A program made the position numbers and the translations under genes. A model generated the notes under the pieces. That model saw only the letters and a program-made list of their open reading frames with translations. It ran no database searches and was not told the origin of the DNA. A stretch of 64,000 nucleotides of DNA, from assembly GCA_023664535.1 (NCBI GenBank), contig JAMPFJ010000007.1:29546-93545 (forward strand), written 5' to 3'. This DNA comes from Bacteroidales bacterium (lineage in GTDB: Bacteria; Bacillota; Clostridia; Lachnospirales; Lachnospiraceae). Numbering within the stretch: the first letter of the stretch is position 1; the number at the start of each line of letters is the position of its first letter. Below are positions 35,619-45,102 of the stretch, in pieces.

Positions 35619-35768
35619 TTATTTGGTCTCTTTGTGTAAGGTATGAGCCTTACAAAATGGACAATATTTCTTTAATTCCATACGCTCTGTATGAACTCTT
35701 TTGTCCTTTGTCAGATTGTAATTACGCTGTTTACAATCCGTGCATGCCAATGTAATCTTAACTCGCAC
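35619..35768 (-). CDS. rpmG: 50S ribosomal protein L33 (zinc-binding type)
   Basis: This 49-aa protein starts at GTG 35768, 8 nt after GGAGG; an in-frame ATG 15 bases earlier overlaps that site. It reads [17 protein letters not shown]... and ends HKETK. Cys9, Cys12, Cys36 and Cys39 form the zinc ribbon, so this is the C+ type. First gene of the operon, with a clear promoter about 115 bp upstream. Confidence 0.93.
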   Translation of the reverse strand: MRVKITLACTDCKQRNYNLTKDKRVHTERMELKKYCPFCKAHTLHKETK

Positions 35769-35880
35769 AACTTCCACCTCCATCTAATTTCTCCGGCTTC
35801 CTTTCGTCTGCAAATTCAAGCGTTAATAGATATGAAAATTTGCACACAAAAAAAAAGCCCCGACTTGCGTCGCACGTACT

Positions 35881-35909
35881 AGAATAGCAGATGAAATAGA
35901 AAAAGTCAA
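35881..35909 (-). promoter_or_regulatory. Promoter of the rpmG-secE-nusG-rplK-rplA operon
   Basis: On the minus strand TTGACT (35904-35909) and TATTCT (35881-35886) are separated by 17 bp. The -35 box is one arm of the hairpin that ends the upstream exporter operon. Shortly after the expected start, at 35850-35872, the RNA has CGAC-GCAA-GUCG followed by nine U, an incomplete terminator-like element. Confidence 0.65.
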
Positions 35910-35927
35910 GAAAATTCTTGACTTTTT
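35900..35927. terminator. Hairpin ending the exporter operon
   Basis: Perfect arms AAAAAGTCAAG and CTTGACTTTTT enclose a 6-nt loop, 6 bp after the ATPase stop codon on the minus strand, with U-runs on both strands. Confidence 0.8.
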
Positions 35928-35932
35928 GCCGA

Positions 35933-36952
35933 CTATTCCCTCTTTACTACAATATTTCCATCTACCATTTCCAGGCGGACTTTTTTTCCTTCTATTCCTG
36001 CTTCCTCCAGCAGCTTCTCCGGAAGCTGTAACCGTCCAAACTTATCCAGGATACTGTATTCCTCATGGGTGGACTCTGACATATCCAAATCGTTTAACCC
36101 AATGCCGGCGAGACTCCTTTCATACTCCTGCTTCATAATCTGCTCGGAGCTGATTTTTCCGTCCTGAATCCGCACTACACGCTGGACCATTTTCGCAATT
36201 TTATTATCATGGGTTACAATGACAATGGTCAGCCCCAGCTCCTCATTCAATCTGCGGAACAGTTCAAATATATGGTTTGCCGTTTTCACATCCACCGCCC
36301 CGGTCGGTTCATCCGCCAGCAAAATTTCAGGCTCGTTGGCAAGTGCGATGGCAATAGCAATCCTCTGCTGTTCTCCTCCCGATAACTGCTTTAACATGCT
36401 GTCCCTTTTATGCGCCATCCCTACCAGCTCCAATAATTGTAATGCCCTCTCCGCCTTTTCCTTTGTCCCTCCTTTACAAAACAGCATGGGTGCCATTACA
36501 TTATCCACTGCGTTAAGGTAAGGAAACAGATTTCTGGAATTGTTCTGCCAGACAAAACCGACAGTTTCCCTCTTGTATTGTACAAGCTCTTCTCTGGTCA
36601 AAAGGCTCATATCCTTTCCGTCCACAATCAACTTACCCGCCGAAGGACGCACCAGACCGCCCAGCATATTTAAAAATGTGGATTTACCGCTCCCGCTCTT
36701 GCCGATAATCGCCATCATTTCCCCTCGTTGGACAGAAAGCTCCAGCCCGGAAAGCGCCATTACCTCAACCTCTTTTGTTTTATATATCTTTACCAGTCCG
36801 TCACACCAGATAATACTGTCTTCCGGACAATCCGCCGTCACGGTTTCGCCTTTCTCCGACAGCTGTTCTGCCGTCTCCTCCGGCAGATTCTCTCCCGCCT
36901 GTCCTCTTTCTTCTACGGCTTTTTCTTTTCGCTTCATCCACTTCATCTTCAT
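35933..36952 (-). CDS. ABC transporter ATPase with C-terminal AbrB-like domain
   Basis: This encodes 339 aa. A charged N-terminal extension of about 45 residues precedes a MacB/LolD-type ATPase (Walker A GKSGSGKST; signature LSGGEQQRIA; Walker B LLADEPTGAVD). The last about 40 residues (from DKFGRLQLPEKLLEEAG to GNIVVKRE) match the SpoVT/AbrB swapped-hairpin DNA-binding fold. That fusion is unusual; it could be a dimerisation module or a true regulator. Last gene of the exporter operon with a second ATPase, one permease and two adaptors. Confidence 0.88.
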   Translation of the reverse strand: MKMKWMKRKEKAVEERGQAGENLPEETAEQLSEKGETVTADCPEDSIIWCDGLVKIYKTKEVEVMALSGLELSVQRGEMMAIIGKSGSGKSTFLNMLGGLVRPSAGKLIVDGKDMSLLTREELVQYKRETVGFVWQNNSRNLFPYLNAVDNVMAPMLFCKGGTKEKAERALQLLELVGMAHKRDSMLKQLSGGEQQRIAIAIALANEPEILLADEPTGAVDVKTANHIFELFRRLNEELGLTIVIVTHDNKIAKMVQRVVRIQDGKISSEQIMKQEYERSLAGIGLNDLDMSESTHEEYSILDKFGRLQLPEKLLEEAGIEGKKVRLEMVDGNIVVKRE

Positions 36953-36971
36953 TTTACCTCACCTCTGCCCT

Positions 36972-37703
36972 CTATACCAGCTGCCCGTCCTCCATCTCGT
37001 ACACCACATCCCCAAATTCCATCAAATTGGTGTCATGTGTAGTCATCACAATCGTAATCCCCTCTTTTTCAATCAGTTCCTTAAATAAATGCATTACAGC
37101 AAGTCCGGTATTAGTATCCAGAGCTCCGGTCGGCTCGTCTGCAAATATTACTTTTGGGCGGTGGACAATCGCTCTGGCTATAGCAATCCTTTGCTGCTCT
37201 CCTCCGGACATTTCTCCCGGCATATGCTGCATACGGTCTTTTAACCCCACCAGTTCAAGACACTGTCTTGTCCTTTCCTGCCAGTCATCAACCACTCTTT
37301 GCTGCAAATCTGCCTCCTGCCCGGCAAAAGCTCCTTTTTTCATCCGTCTCTTTCTCCCTGTATATCCGGAAAGCCTCAACTCAAACTCTACATTTTCATA
37401 AGCATTCATTACCGGAATTAACGCTACCGCCTGAAAAACAAATCCCATCTTCGTCCGCCGAAGCTGCTCCCTCTCCTTTTCGGTGATATTTCCTATTTCC
37501 TTTCCCTCAAAATACACGGCACCGCTGGTAGGATTATCCAGCGCACTCAGTATATTCAACAGGGTTGTTTTTCCTGAACCGGAGCGTCCTTTTAATATGG
37601 TAAGCTTTCCTTCGGGAACCTCCATATTGATTCCCTTTAACACCTGCAGCTCCTCACCGATTCCTACCGGAAAGGAACGAATCACATCTATTGTTTTAAT
37701 CAT
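36972..37703 (-). CDS. ABC transporter ATPase (MacB/LolD type)
   Basis: This encodes 243 aa with Walker A GRSGSGKTT, signature MSGGEQQRIA, Walker B VIFADEPTGALD and the H-loop TTHD. About 30 extra basic residues (GYTGRKRRMKKGAF...) sit between the Q-loop and the signature. It is paired with the large FtsX-type permease upstream (22 bp gap). Together with the other ATPase it may form a heterodimer. Confidence 0.92.
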   Translation of the reverse strand: MIKTIDVIRSFPVGIGEELQVLKGINMEVPEGKLTILKGRSGSGKTTLLNILSALDNPTSGAVYFEGKEIGNITEKEREQLRRTKMGFVFQAVALIPVMNAYENVEFELRLSGYTGRKRRMKKGAFAGQEADLQQRVVDDWQERTRQCLELVGLKDRMQHMPGEMSGGEQQRIAIARAIVHRPKVIFADEPTGALDTNTGLAVMHLFKELIEKEGITIVMTTHDTNLMEFGDVVYEMEDGQLV

Positions 37704-37724
37704 AGCCTTCCTCCATCCACGCTG

Positions 37725-40625
37725 TTAATCTTCACCCAGCTTCAATGCCTGTGCAATCTTCATTTTTGCAATAATCCTCCAGAGAACGGATACACATACG
37801 CCAAGCATCAGAATCACCACAGCGCCAATCCTCACCATATCAAAGGGTGAAGAATATAACTTAAATTCCAGACAATGGCTCTCCGGGGAATAGGCAATCG
37901 TAATCAACGAGATAAAAATCTTTGAGGTGGCAATCCCGCTAACCACACCGCAGAGAACCGCTATCACGGAACAAAATACCTGCTCATTGAGCAGCATGCG
38001 CAAAACCTCCTGCATCGACATCCCCATCGCCCGATAAATGCCGAACAAAAGCTCCCGCTGCCGGATAGAGGTAATCCAGTAAATCAGAAAGCCAATAGCA
38101 CAAAGCGCCAATACCACCAAAAAGCTTAAGGTCAACATCCCATTGGTAATCTGAACCAAAGCGGACTGCTTGACCAGCGCAAGCTGTTTTTCGGCATCCT
38201 GTATTTTAATCAACCCGGTATCCCCGCCGGCAATCTTTTCGTAAATCCCCTCGTTATTTCCTCCCGTTCTTGCCCAGATAAAGCAGGGCTGTTGTCCGCA
38301 GCAGCTCTCCACATAGGCATAATTATAAATCACCAGATACACCGGCTCCTGTGTTTTTACCCCATTTTCATCAACAACGCTTTTATATCCGGTATATCCC
38401 GGCCATGCATCAACAAACCCGCAAATGGTTCCGGTAATACTGGACAAGGTATCCTGCCATAGTGAATCCTCGTTCTTAACCGGAGAATAGGTAATGGTAT
38501 CCCCTATTTTCAGTCCAAAATCCTCTGCCACATTAGCGGACACCAGGACATTCTCTGCATTGTCCGCTAAATCATTTAAATAATAAAACCAATGCTGTGC
38601 AAGAGCGTCTTCCCGCATCCACGCTACAGTACCAAATTCCTTTGTCTGGATTGCCATCATCTGCCCATTATCGGTCAGATTATTCTTCCCCTTTAGCGTC
38701 CCCTCTTCTCTTCGGATGACCTTTGTTGCCGCCATGGCATTTTCGGCTATGTCCTTTATCAGATTCGTATCCGGCTCCACATAATAAAATGTGGTTTTTC
38801 TTTCTCCGGCTGCGGTCATCGTGGAGTGCGACATTTTTATCCATTCCTCCTCCACCACAATATCCGCTCCAATATCATAATATGCCCGCTCTTCTTCATT
38901 CTGGTTGATTGTCCTTGCCACATTGGAATAGAATATCCCCATGGCAATCGCCACAATAAGGAATAAAGAAATAAATCCCTGCTTTCCCCTCGTCCGCATA
39001 ATCTGTAAAAAGGAAGCATACATTGCCGGCGACCATTTTTTTCTGCCCAACCGGTAAATCCCCGCAGTAACCAGTCGAAACAGCCGCAGCAGCACCATTC
39101 CCAGACCCAGCATAAACAATGTCGCACTTAAGAACAAAAACGGGTCCATATTTTCTCCGTTTAATATTTTACCTGTCAGTTCCGCCCTCTGGCTGTTAAA
39201 GCTGTAATAAGCATAACCGGAGATTCCCAGAATTACCACATCCAGATAATACTTTTCCACAACTCCCTTATCTGTTTTTCCCCGCCTGCTTTTCTTCTCC
39301 ACAATATCCTCTCGCGCTATGCCAAACAGCGGAAGCGTCATAAAGCCCACGGCAAAAACTACCGCCAAAATACAATACAGTATAGTAGTCCCGGTGATGT
39401 GTACCGTCAGATTCGGACGGTTAACAAACTCCAAAAATGCATTTGCCTGACCCAGCAGGCGGCACAAAACATAGCCCAACGGCAGCCCCACCACCGTGCC
39501 GGTTGCCGCAAGAATTACGGATTGTCCAAAATAAAGCCCTGTAATCTGACGGATTGATGCCCCCCTGCTTTTCAGCGTCGCAATTTCATTTCCCTCCAGC
39601 TCCAGAAGCTGGGCAGAAATCATGTAAATAAATACCAGAATCAGAACAACAATCGGCAGCTCCAAAACCCATAATGTGGAGGAAATCCTTCCCTGAATTT
39701 CCATATACTCCTCTAACAGCGAAGAAAAATCCGTCTCAATATTCACTTTTTCCCCGTCCAGACCAATCTTTAACAGATTCTTTACCGCTTTATCTACGCC
39801 GGGCAGCCGGGACGCTTTCAGATTTTTGTAGTCGTAAAGCTCATGGCACTGATATCTTGCCGTCACATCCCCATCTAAATCTGCCGCAATTTCCTTAAAC
39901 ATTTCCTCCGACACAAAAAAATGGGACAGAAATACCGACGGCGGCTGCACCCAGTAAGAGTCCTCTGCCTCCTTTTCCTCAAAGACACCGGTAATGGTTA
40001 TTCTAAGCGGCTGCCCATTCTTTAAAAGAAGCTTCTTAAACTCCAGGGTCTGCCCCACATAAAAACGGCTGTCTTCCAATAAAGCTGCCGATACCACACA
40101 GGTATATACGGAAGAGGGATTTAAGGATACCACTCCCTCCTCCGGCTCACCATTCTCTTCGACCTCCGCTTTGCTCCGGTACAGCTTTCCGCTGACCAGG
40201 TTCATATGCTGCTCCATATCCTTTAAATACGCTATCCGGTAATGCTCTGCCCCCTTGCTTTTCCCTGCGTTGATAAGCGGTATAACCGTATCCTCCTTCA
40301 AGGTCAGCAGCCGGACCTCTGCTCCGGCAGACAGCTTCACGATATCCTCCAGCTTTTTCCCGTATTCCTCTGCCGTCTTTACCGCCCCGGCATAGGCATC
40401 CGCACCATCCTTCACCGTAAGTCCGCCTGAAAAGGTAATTAACGCCGGATATTTCTGGTTATCCTGAATATATTTCTTCATGATGTTCTGAAAGGTCTGG
40501 TTCTTCGCCATATCCTGATACATCGGGAGACAGGATGCCACGGCAACCAGAACAATGATTCCGATAAGCAGACAGAAATTCAGCCATTTTTTATGTAATA
40601 ATTTCTGTTTGATAAATGTTAACAT
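37725..40625 (-). CDS. Large FtsX/MacB-type ABC permease
   Basis: This encodes 966 aa. It has an N-terminal membrane helix, an extracytoplasmic domain of about 280 residues, a bundle of helices with the first FtsX-type domain (about 320-440), further helices (about 470-560), a second extracytoplasmic domain of about 250 residues, and a last three-helix FtsX domain (about 835-955). This doubled layout matches fused permeases that move lipoproteins, peptides or antibiotics without a classical channel. It begins 2 bp after the double adaptor gene. Confidence 0.88.
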   Translation of the reverse strand: MLTFIKQKLLHKKWLNFCLLIGIIVLVAVASCLPMYQDMAKNQTFQNIMKKYIQDNQKYPALITFSGGLTVKDGADAYAGAVKTAEEYGKKLEDIVKLSAGAEVRLLTLKEDTVIPLINAGKSKGAEHYRIAYLKDMEQHMNLVSGKLYRSKAEVEENGEPEEGVVSLNPSSVYTCVVSAALLEDSRFYVGQTLEFKKLLLKNGQPLRITITGVFEEKEAEDSYWVQPPSVFLSHFFVSEEMFKEIAADLDGDVTARYQCHELYDYKNLKASRLPGVDKAVKNLLKIGLDGEKVNIETDFSSLLEEYMEIQGRISSTLWVLELPIVVLILVFIYMISAQLLELEGNEIATLKSRGASIRQITGLYFGQSVILAATGTVVGLPLGYVLCRLLGQANAFLEFVNRPNLTVHITGTTILYCILAVVFAVGFMTLPLFGIAREDIVEKKSRRGKTDKGVVEKYYLDVVILGISGYAYYSFNSQRAELTGKILNGENMDPFLFLSATLFMLGLGMVLLRLFRLVTAGIYRLGRKKWSPAMYASFLQIMRTRGKQGFISLFLIVAIAMGIFYSNVARTINQNEEERAYYDIGADIVVEEEWIKMSHSTMTAAGERKTTFYYVEPDTNLIKDIAENAMAATKVIRREEGTLKGKNNLTDNGQMMAIQTKEFGTVAWMREDALAQHWFYYLNDLADNAENVLVSANVAEDFGLKIGDTITYSPVKNEDSLWQDTLSSITGTICGFVDAWPGYTGYKSVVDENGVKTQEPVYLVIYNYAYVESCCGQQPCFIWARTGGNNEGIYEKIAGGDTGLIKIQDAEKQLALVKQSALVQITNGMLTLSFLVVLALCAIGFLIYWITSIRQRELLFGIYRAMGMSMQEVLRMLLNEQVFCSVIAVLCGVVSGIATSKIFISLITIAYSPESHCLEFKLYSSPFDMVRIGAVVILMLGVCVSVLWRIIAKMKIAQALKLGED

Positions 40626-40626
40626 C

Positions 40627-42912
40627 CTATTTCACCCCCGTCAGAAGTATATCGCCTTCCTCTAATCCATTTAAAATCCAAAGCTTATTCTCTGCCACTG
40701 CCATAAACTCCACATACTGCCGGCAGGGCTTTCCTTCCCGCAATATCCAGATAAAATGATTTCTATTTTCGCTTTTTACCAATGTGCGGTCCACCGCAAT
40801 AACATCCTTTACCTGATTGGCCTGATAGCTGACATTTCCCTTCTCAAAAATATCTTCTCCGGATAATTCGATATATGCGCTCTGCTGATTCTCGTCGGCA
40901 TCAGAGGTCACCGTCATTGTCCCGCCGCCTCCCGTCTGCACCTCTTCCTTAATCTCTCCGGAAGGATAAGCGCCTACCACCGTCCCCTGATAAGTATTTC
41001 CCTCCAAATCCTTTAACGTGACCCGGTTCCCATACCGCAGTCCATTATCCTTGTTTTCTACCCGGACATAGGCTACCGATGCCTTTTGGATTGTGCCAAT
41101 CGGCGCATTTTCATCCAGCATCTGTGCTTCCTGCATCCAATCCATATAGTTAATGAACTCCCCCTCCTCCGGAGCAGTAATCACAACCTCGCCTGTTTTT
41201 TTCTTCCACTCTGCCAATTCCTGCTCCAGACGCCGGCACTGTCTGGTATAATTCTCTTCATCATATTTTTGGCTCAGCAGCTCCATGGATAACTCCAGAT
41301 TCTTTAATTTAAGCTGTACGGATAACGGATACTGCGGCTCTTTATCGGAAATCTCCTCCTCCGAATCATCCCCGCTTTCACCACCGCCGTTTGCTCCCGC
41401 CTCTTTCTTTTCTCCGGAAATTTCTGTCTCGGAAGTTTCTTCTGCAGGCACGGTTTTCTCTTCCCCGCTTCCGGCAGAAGACTTTACCTCCTTATTCTGC
41501 AATGTATTTATTTCTTCATTCAACAGGCGGACTGTCTCTTCATGCATAGCCTTCTGTGTCGTATACTGGCTGTCCAGTGTGTTTATCTGATTTTCCTTTT
41601 CCTGTAAATCCGCCTTTCCCGCAAGCGGATTCACTCTGGCAATCACATCGCCCTTTTCCAAATAGGTTTTATCGGTAGCATAACTGATTTTGCACTGTCC
41701 CACTCCGGTTACAATATTGCAATGCGCCGGATAATAAAGGCTGCACTGTTCCTCTACCGCACTTAATGACACTGTATCTTTTTCGACAATCTGCGTGCCT
41801 TCATATTCAACCGTCATGTCTACCGGATAATATACCATATCGCCTTCCTCTACACCGCTTACAATCTGTATCTCCACATCATTCTCAATTCCGGTTTCCA
41901 CAAAACATTTCTCCTTGCTTTCACCATGGATTAAATAGACATACTGCCCGTCTTCTCCCTGATAAATACAGGATTTTGGCACAGTCAGAACATTCTTTTG
42001 TTCCTCCAATACAAGATATACCGGCAGGCGGTCTCCGATATCCAGCGTATTTTCCGCAAACCGGAAACGGGGATTAAGTATCATGGTGTTTTGCTTAGCC
42101 CTTTGCTTTTCCGCCTCTGTATAGGAATACTCATGAAGAGGGAGCTGTTTTCCGTCCTTTAGCGTATATGCCCGAAGATACGCCTCTGCCTGCGCCTGCG
42201 GCAATGTGTCCTCCAGCGAAACATATAACGAGCTTTCGTCGGTAACCACCAGCACATTATAAAATGCCGAGACCTCCGTCATATAGCTGATAAAGGATAC
42301 ACAGCCGTCCTTTTGGGCATACAATGTATTCTGCTCAATCTGGTTTTTCACTTCACTAATTTCCTGATTCAGATTGGCAATCTGTAATGACAGAAGCTGC
42401 ACCTGATATCCCTGGTCAACCTCCGCTTTTTTTACCGCATTTGCTGCATGCTCCCTGTCAGTCTCTGCGGCATACTGATATTTAAGCGTCAGTATTTCCT
42501 GATTTATGCCTCCGTAATTCTGCTGATAATCAAGAGCTGCCTTAGCCTCCTCCATTTCCTGGTTTAGCCGTTTCAGCCTGTCCTCCAGTTCATCTCCTCC
42601 CGCCACTGCCAGTACCTGCCCTTTTTTGACTTTCTCTCCCAGCCTCACTTTATACTCCAGATTGCTTTTTTGCTCTTTATAATAGTAATTGGTACTTTCC
42701 CCAATCAGCACTCCTTTGAGTATCAAATGCTTTTCAATATCTTTTTTCTCTACCGGCAGCCCCTGCAGGCTTTCGGCGGCAGGCGTTTTCAACTCCGGCT
42801 TCCTGCTTTCTCCTTTTCCGCATCCGGCAAGGCAGAGGATAATCAACGCCCCTGTCAGTAAACCGGCTATTCTTGTTTGGCCTGCAGACCAACCGCTGCC
42901 TTTCCTATTCAT
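40627..42912 (-). CDS. Double HlyD/MacA-like adaptor lipoprotein
   Basis: This encodes 761 aa with a lipobox (IILCLAGC). It appears to be two adaptor units in tandem: first biotinyl-lipoyl-like half (LGEKVKKGQVLAVAGG), coiled coil and beta barrel in residues 60-400, and a second set (TYLEKGDVIARVNP, coiled coil, VVITAPEEGEFINY) in 400-755. A Glu/Ser/Gly-rich insert (about 490-545) interrupts the second coiled coil. It bridges the wall side of the permease. Its ATG overlaps the stop of the preceding adaptor gene by 8 bp. Confidence 0.85.
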   Translation of the reverse strand: MNRKGSGWSAGQTRIAGLLTGALIILCLAGCGKGESRKPELKTPAAESLQGLPVEKKDIEKHLILKGVLIGESTNYYYKEQKSNLEYKVRLGEKVKKGQVLAVAGGDELEDRLKRLNQEMEEAKAALDYQQNYGGINQEILTLKYQYAAETDREHAANAVKKAEVDQGYQVQLLSLQIANLNQEISEVKNQIEQNTLYAQKDGCVSFISYMTEVSAFYNVLVVTDESSLYVSLEDTLPQAQAEAYLRAYTLKDGKQLPLHEYSYTEAEKQRAKQNTMILNPRFRFAENTLDIGDRLPVYLVLEEQKNVLTVPKSCIYQGEDGQYVYLIHGESKEKCFVETGIENDVEIQIVSGVEEGDMVYYPVDMTVEYEGTQIVEKDTVSLSAVEEQCSLYYPAHCNIVTGVGQCKISYATDKTYLEKGDVIARVNPLAGKADLQEKENQINTLDSQYTTQKAMHEETVRLLNEEINTLQNKEVKSSAGSGEEKTVPAEETSETEISGEKKEAGANGGGESGDDSEEEISDKEPQYPLSVQLKLKNLELSMELLSQKYDEENYTRQCRRLEQELAEWKKKTGEVVITAPEEGEFINYMDWMQEAQMLDENAPIGTIQKASVAYVRVENKDNGLRYGNRVTLKDLEGNTYQGTVVGAYPSGEIKEEVQTGGGGTMTVTSDADENQQSAYIELSGEDIFEKGNVSYQANQVKDVIAVDRTLVKSENRNHFIWILREGKPCRQYVEFMAVAENKLWILNGLEEGDILLTGVK

Positions 42913-44158
42913 TGACTATCTCCTCTCCTTCCTTCAGACCGCCATTTACCACATAATTGCCATCAATCATCTCGCCTACCTGTATTTCCTTTACCCGTAT
43001 ATAACCGTCCTCTGCCAGCACACGAACATACGCTTTCTCCTCGTCTATTGTTACTGCGGAAACCGGAACAGATAATACATTTTTCCGTTCTCCGCTGGAG
43101 AGCAGAAGCTGCGCCCGCTGTCCGCTTTCAAATTCGCCTTCGCCAATCAGACGTACAAACACTTTCCCCTCCGGCACAGCAGTTTTCGCTAAATTCTCTG
43201 TTTCCGAATCCGATTCTTTTATTACCATGCTATCCGATTCTTCTACCGCCATGCCATTTGATTCTTCTATTACCACGCTATCCGACTCTTCTACCGCCAT
43301 ACCATTCGATTCTTCTATTACCACGCTTCCGCCTTCCGGATTAACTGCATCGTCCGTATCAGAGGATTCTCCATTTTCCGTATCAATACTTTTAACCACC
43401 ATCTCAAGGTTTTCTCCTCCGACCTCCACCGACACGGTATCCCCCTCCGTAAAAGTAATCAGCGACTGTTCTATCTCTCCCTCAAAGTATCCTTCATGGG
43501 AAGTCAGCCTTAAGAGCGGGGTATTCTGCTCATACCATTCGTACCGCCAATCCAAAACATAGGTCACCTGGCCGTCCATATCCGCATAAATCTGGTAATC
43601 CGCAAGCTTTCTGCCGGTTTCTTCTATCCTAAGCTTCAGCACGTTAATCTGTCCCTGCAAATCTGCTATCGTATTGCTATAACCCTGCCGCTCCGTCTCC
43701 CCCTCTGCAAGCTCCAAAAGCTTCTGCCAGTAACCGACCTCAGTCTGCAGGGACGAAATTTGTTCCTCGTATCCCTTAATTTCCTCTTTAATTGCATCGC
43801 AGGGCGCCTCCGCCAGCAGCTGCCCCTTCTTTACCATATCCCCCTTTAGCACATAGCTTTTGATTCCATAATTCCACTCCTGATTATCCGGTATGAATTT
43901 CAGGTAATATTCCTTCTCCTCCTGACTGCAGTATTTGAATACCGCCATATCGGAATATTCCAAATCTCCCCGTTTTACCTTTATCGTGGAATGCTCTGCC
44001 GGAGTAAAATGAGACACCCTTAACGTATCGTCAATCTGCGCTTCCTCCGGGAACAGACCACACCCGCTGATTCCCACTGCCAGTATCCCTGCCAGCAAAA
44101 ATCCAGCTGTTTTTCGTAACCCTCCCCCTTCTCTTTTTTTTACCCTTGCCTTTCCCAT
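42905..44158 (-). CDS. HlyD/MacA-like adaptor lipoprotein with tandem acidic repeat
   Basis: This encodes 417 aa from ATG 44158 (GAGAGGAAG upstream). Lipobox VGISGC. It has the adaptor layout: lipoyl-like strand (MVKKGQLLAEAP), coiled coil (about 120-165), second lipoyl half, a beta barrel, and a C-terminal domain (VRVLAEDGYIRVKEIQVGEMIDGNYVV not written in full). Between barrel strands lies a 16-residue acidic repeat (VVIEESNGMAVEESDS) in two full copies plus part. First gene of the exporter operon. Confidence 0.85.
   Translation of the reverse strand: MGKARVKKREGGGLRKTAGFLLAGILAVGISGCGLFPEEAQIDDTLRVSHFTPAEHSTIKVKRGDLEYSDMAVFKYCSQEEKEYYLKFIPDNQEWNYGIKSYVLKGDMVKKGQLLAEAPCDAIKEEIKGYEEQISSLQTEVGYWQKLLELAEGETERQGYSNTIADLQGQINVLKLRIEETGRKLADYQIYADMDGQVTYVLDWRYEWYEQNTPLLRLTSHEGYFEGEIEQSLITFTEGDTVSVEVGGENLEMVVKSIDTENGESSDTDDAVNPEGGSVVIEESNGMAVEESDSVVIEESNGMAVEESDSMVIKESDSETENLAKTAVPEGKVFVRLIGEGEFESGQRAQLLLSSGERKNVLSVPVSAVTIDEEKAYVRVLAEDGYIRVKEIQVGEMIDGNYVVNGGLKEGEEIVNE
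43221..43328 (-). repeat. 48-bp in-frame tandem repeat, 2.25 copies
   Basis: Units at 43221-43268 and 43269-43316 differ at only a few bases, and a 12-bp partial unit follows. The unit length is a multiple of three, so copy changes keep the adaptor gene in frame. Confidence 0.8.
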
Positions 44159-44294
44159 AATATCTTCCTCTCCATCACCTGTATATTGCCGAATCAATAT
44201 TATATGCATACATTTATCACATTTCTTACATTTTACAGAAAATATTTTTTATTGTCATTGTTTTCCCATAATGTTCATGAAATTTTAAGATTTA

Positions 44295-44342
44295 AAAATG
44301 GGACTGTTCGGAAAAACAACCTTTCCACAACAGTCCCATTTT
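44295..44342. terminator. Terminator of the coiled-coil gene
   Basis: AAAATGGGACTGTT and its perfect complement AACAGTCCCATTTT flank a 20-nt loop with its own GGAAA/TTTCC pair. It follows the coiled-coil protein gene on the minus strand. Confidence 0.75.
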
Positions 44343-44401
44343 GCTTGTCTAACTTTTTTCTGATTTTCTCTGTTCACACTGACTCCCGGTACGCCCAAAA
44401 A

Positions 44402-44902
44402 TCAGCCGCTGCCCTTTACCAGCCTGTTCAGCATCTCCTCATGCTTTGACAACTGTTCACAATGCGTTTTCGCAATCACCCTTAACGGCGCAATGCTGTC
44501 AAGCTTTTCCTCAATCTTCTCTCTTTGTGCCCGACATTCCATCTGCTTCACATAAAAATCCGTCATCTCATAAAGCGATGAAATCTTCGGCTCCACACTA
44601 TTCTCGATTAAAGCGAATTTCCGGTGTACATATTTTTCCAGATTATCAAATCGTCCTTCCAATGCATCTACACGCTTTTCTAAAGCACGGTGCTCTTTTT
44701 TTGTTACCATGGTTTTCTTAATTTCGGTTATCGTCTTCTCCATACCGGACATTCGCTCTTTCATATCCATGATTTCTGTTTTCATATCCGCAATATCTGC
44801 CTCCATTGCGGTAATGTCCGCTTTTATCAACGGTATTTCTTTAAGGCTTGCCAGATTCTCCATCATTTCCCTGATACTTGCTAAATCCTCTTTTGTTAAC
44901 AT
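44402..44902 (-). CDS. Hypothetical coiled-coil protein
   Basis: This encodes 166 aa from ATG 44902 (GGAGGTG 9 nt upstream; an 11-codon longer frame lacks a site). Residues about 20-95 form a long heptad-rich coiled coil (ADITAMEADIADMKTEIMDMKERMSGMEKT region), followed by a shorter helical part. No membrane segment or signal. Such proteins occur in many copies in Clostridia without known role. It is a single-gene unit with a terminator. Confidence 0.65.
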   Translation of the reverse strand: MLTKEDLASIREMMENLASLKEIPLIKADITAMEADIADMKTEIMDMKERMSGMEKTITEIKKTMVTKKEHRALEKRVDALEGRFDNLEKYVHRKFALIENSVEPKISSLYEMTDFYVKQMECRAQREKIEEKLDSIAPLRVIAKTHCEQLSKHEEMLNRLVKGSG

Positions 44903-45102
44903 TATTCTATTCACCTCCGAGCTTATTATTTTCAATTCCGAAATTCCATCTTTGATAGAAAAAATTATAGCAAGTCTCTATACAAATAGCAATAGATATT
45001 CTATGAATAATTCTTATCTTTTTCTGAATATTGATGAATAAATTATGATTATCACGCTCACCTGTCATTTCCGCCTTTTTCGTTTCTTATGTTTCCGTTC
45101 TC

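Noticed and set aside
35850..35872. GCCCCGAC plus A/T run as a complete intrinsic terminator
   Set aside because: Only four pairs form around the GCAA loop because the second arm lacks the matching G-run; it also lies after a strong promoter for essential genes.
43221..43328. Short regular repeats as a CRISPR array
   Set aside because: Units are contiguous without spacers and lie in frame inside an adaptor gene; no cas genes are present.
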